In this document: piece by piece, positions 62,508-64,000 of the stretch
How the letters are laid out: every line of letters starts with the position of its first letter
Numbering within the stretch: position 1 is the first letter of the stretch
From: Methylococcus geothermalis
GTDB taxonomy: Bacteria > Pseudomonadota > Gammaproteobacteria > Methylococcales > Methylococcaceae
Direction of reading: 5' to 3'
Length of the DNA stretch: 64,000 nt
Assembly: GCF_012769535.1 (NCBI RefSeq)
Contig: NZ_CP046565.1
Location: 1,378,501-1,442,500, forward strand
Position numbers and translations under genes: made by a program
The notes under the pieces: model-generated
Database searches by the model: none
What the model was told of the DNA's origin: nothing
What the model saw: only the letters and a program-made list of their open reading frames with translations

Positions 62508-64000
62508 TCACTGGGCCGGCTGTAGCGCGGAGATGTCGGCGATGTTCAGGAACAATCCTTCTACCAGGGCGAGCAGGCCGAGCCGGTTGAGGCGCAGGGA
62601 TTCGTCCTCGGTCATCACCATCACCTCGTCGAAGAAGGTGTCGACGCTGTCGCGCAGCTGCGCCAGCCGGCACAGCGCCGTGGTGTAGTCGCGGGCGTGC
62701 AGCAGCGGCAGGATATCGGCATGGGCCTGGCGGGCCGCAGCCAGCAGCGCCTTTTCCGAGGGCTCGGCCAGAATCTGTTCGTCGGCGTTCGCAACCACCG
62801 TTTCGCCCGACTTGCGCAGGATGTTGCGGATGCGCTTGTTGGCCCCGGCGAGGCTTTCGGCCGCGGTCAGGGCACGGAATTCGCGCACGGCGAGGAGCCG
62901 GTACACGAAATCTACGAGATTCGTCGGCCGGATCGCCAGCACAGCCTCGAACTCGTCGTGGCGGTAGCCCTGGTCCAGGCAGTAGCCGCGCAGGCGCTCA
63001 TAGAGAAAATCGAGCAGCGCCGAGCGGGTCGCGTCCGGATCGAAGCCGTGGGGGAGGCGTCCCAAGGCCTTTTCCAGCAGGACTTCGATATCCAGGTCGA
63101 GCTCCTTTTCGATCAGGATGCGGATGACGCCCAGCGCGGCGCGGCGCAGCGCGTAAGGGTCGCGGTCGCCGCTGGGGACCAGGCCGATGCTGAAGATGCC
63201 GGCCAGGGTGTCGATCTTTTCCGCCAACGCCAGGATCTCGCCGGTGCGCGAGGCGGGCAGCGGGCCCCCGGACACTTTGGGCAGGTACTGTTCCTCGATG
63301 GCCTGGGCGACTTCCTCGGGCTCGCCTTCGGCCAGCGCGTAATAGCGCCCCATGGTGCCTTGCAGCTCGGTGAATTCTCCGACCATGTGGGTCAGGAGGT
63401 CGGCCTTCGCCAGCAGGGCGGCGCGTTCGGCGAAGCTCGGGTCCACGTTCAAGGATTCGGCGACGAAAGCGGCCATGTGCTGCACCCGCCGGGTCTTGTC
63501 GAGCATGGAGCCGAGCTTGTTTTGGAAGGTGACCTGGCCCAGTTCCTCCACCCGGTCTTCCAGGGTGCGTTTGCGGTCCTGGTTCCAGAAGAATTCGGCA
63601 TCCGCCAGCCGCGGCCGGACCACGCGCTCGTTGCCTTGGCGGACGAACTCGGGCCGGCGGCTGTCGATGTTGCTGAAGGTGATGAAATGGGGCAGCAGCT
63701 TGCGGTCCGCGTCGACCACCGGGAAGTACTTCTGGTTGTCCTGCATGGTCGTGATCAAGACTTCCGGCGGCAGGCTCAGATAGCGCGCCTCGAAGCCGCC
63801 CAGCACCGGCACCGGCCACTCGACCAGGGCGGTGATTTCGTCCAACAGATCGGGGTCGATCAGCGGCTTGCCATTCACCGTCGCGGCAGTTTCCACGGCA
63901 TGCCGTTCGATCCGGCTGCGGCGTTCGGCGAAGTCCGGCAGGACGTGGCCCTGGGTCGTCAGCAGGCGGGCGTATTCGGCGGGACACGTGATCTCGATCG
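62508..64000 (-). CDS. glyS: Glycyl-tRNA synthetase beta subunit (N-terminal part outside window)
   Basis: Beta subunit of the bacterial alpha2-beta2 glycyl-tRNA synthetase, which binds tRNA. About 497 C-terminal residues are present; the frame is open through the right edge (IEITCPAEYARLLTTQGH just inside it). Typical stretches are ITTMQDNQKYFPVVD, TFSNIDSRRPEFVRQGNERVVRPRLADAEFF (in parts), VGEFTELQGTMGRYYA and SIGLVPSGDRDPYALRRAALG. glyQ should lie just beyond the window. Confidence 0.96.
   Translation of the reverse strand, partial: IEITCPAEYARLLTTQGHVLPDFAERRSRIERHAVETAATVNGKPLIDPDLLDEITALVEWPVPVLGGFEARYLSLPPEVLITTMQDNQKYFPVVDADRKLLPHFITFSNIDSRRPEFVRQGNERVVRPRLADAEFFWNQDRKRTLEDRVEELGQVTFQNKLGSMLDKTRRVQHMAAFVAESLNVDPSFAERAALLAKADLLTHMVGEFTELQGTMGRYYALAEGEPEEVAQAIEEQYLPKVSGGPLPASRTGEILALAEKIDTLAGIFSIGLVPSGDRDPYALRRAALGVIRILIEKELDLDIEVLLEKALGRLPHGFDPDATRSALLDFLYERLRGYCLDQGYRHDEFEAVLAIRPTNLVDFVYRLLAVREFRALTAAESLAGANKRIRNILRKSGETVVANADEQILAEPSEKALLAAARQAHADILPLLHARDYTTALCRLAQLRDSVDTFFDEVMVMTEDESLRLNRLGLLALVEGLFLNIADISALQPAQ

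Overview
The window is high-GC DNA from a gammaproteobacterium. The gene order recN/nadK, hrcA, grpE-dnaK-dnaJ, dapB-carAB, greA, yhbY, rlmE, ftsH, glmM is the Pseudomonas-type arrangement, and leuCDB-asd-fimV, glyS-gmhB-plsC and an Anbu proteasome cluster fit the same class. From memory the overall impression is of a Methylococcus-like methanotroph (Methylococcus capsulatus is my best guess), but no methane-oxidation gene lies in the window, so the genus is only an inference.

Layout. (1) 1-1860: end of an agmatine-to-putrescine route (aguB partial, aguA, both minus) and a tiny ORF. (2) 1956-20317: a housekeeping block with nadK-recN (minus), hrcA behind a CIRCE operator, grpE, dnaK, dnaJ-dapB, a palindrome-rich intergenic repeat and a hairpin-bearing leader before carAB, then greA, yhbY, rlmE, ftsH and glmM. 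folP, usually between ftsH and glmM, is absent. (3) 20520-32794: a tightly packed seven-gene plus-strand operon, srfA-srfB-srfC followed by a membrane Sel1-like protein, a secreted vWA protein, an ABC ATPase and an FtsX-type permease. It combines an actin/Hsp70-fold ATPase, a dynamin-like GTPase, single-pass envelope proteins and an ABC module, and is the best candidate here for a poorly described system. (4) 32815-44600: an accessory island with a decayed IS481 element, an AT-rich 1311-residue secreted G8/parallel-beta-helix protein resembling animal CEMIP/TMEM2, an intact IS5-family element, a SYLF lipoprotein, a dicarboxylate symporter whose upstream region has been replaced by a 294-bp internally deleted copy of the same IS5 element, yjdM, a Tat-exported Fe superoxide dismutase, and gene-poor DNA with diverged short repeats. 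(5) 44635-52080: adk, leuC-leuD-leuB, asd and fimV, all plus. (6) 52158-55914: cysI with its DUF934 partner (minus), divergent from nhaD (plus). (7) 56010-59903: the Anbu cluster (ATP-grasp and alpha-E genes minus, Anbu protease plus) and a small membrane protein. (8) 60042-64000: an aminotransferase, then plsC, gmhB and glyS (partial) on the minus strand.

The gene-level calls are mostly secure. Promoters and hairpins were read by eye and are weaker. No CRISPR array, rRNA or tRNA gene was seen.
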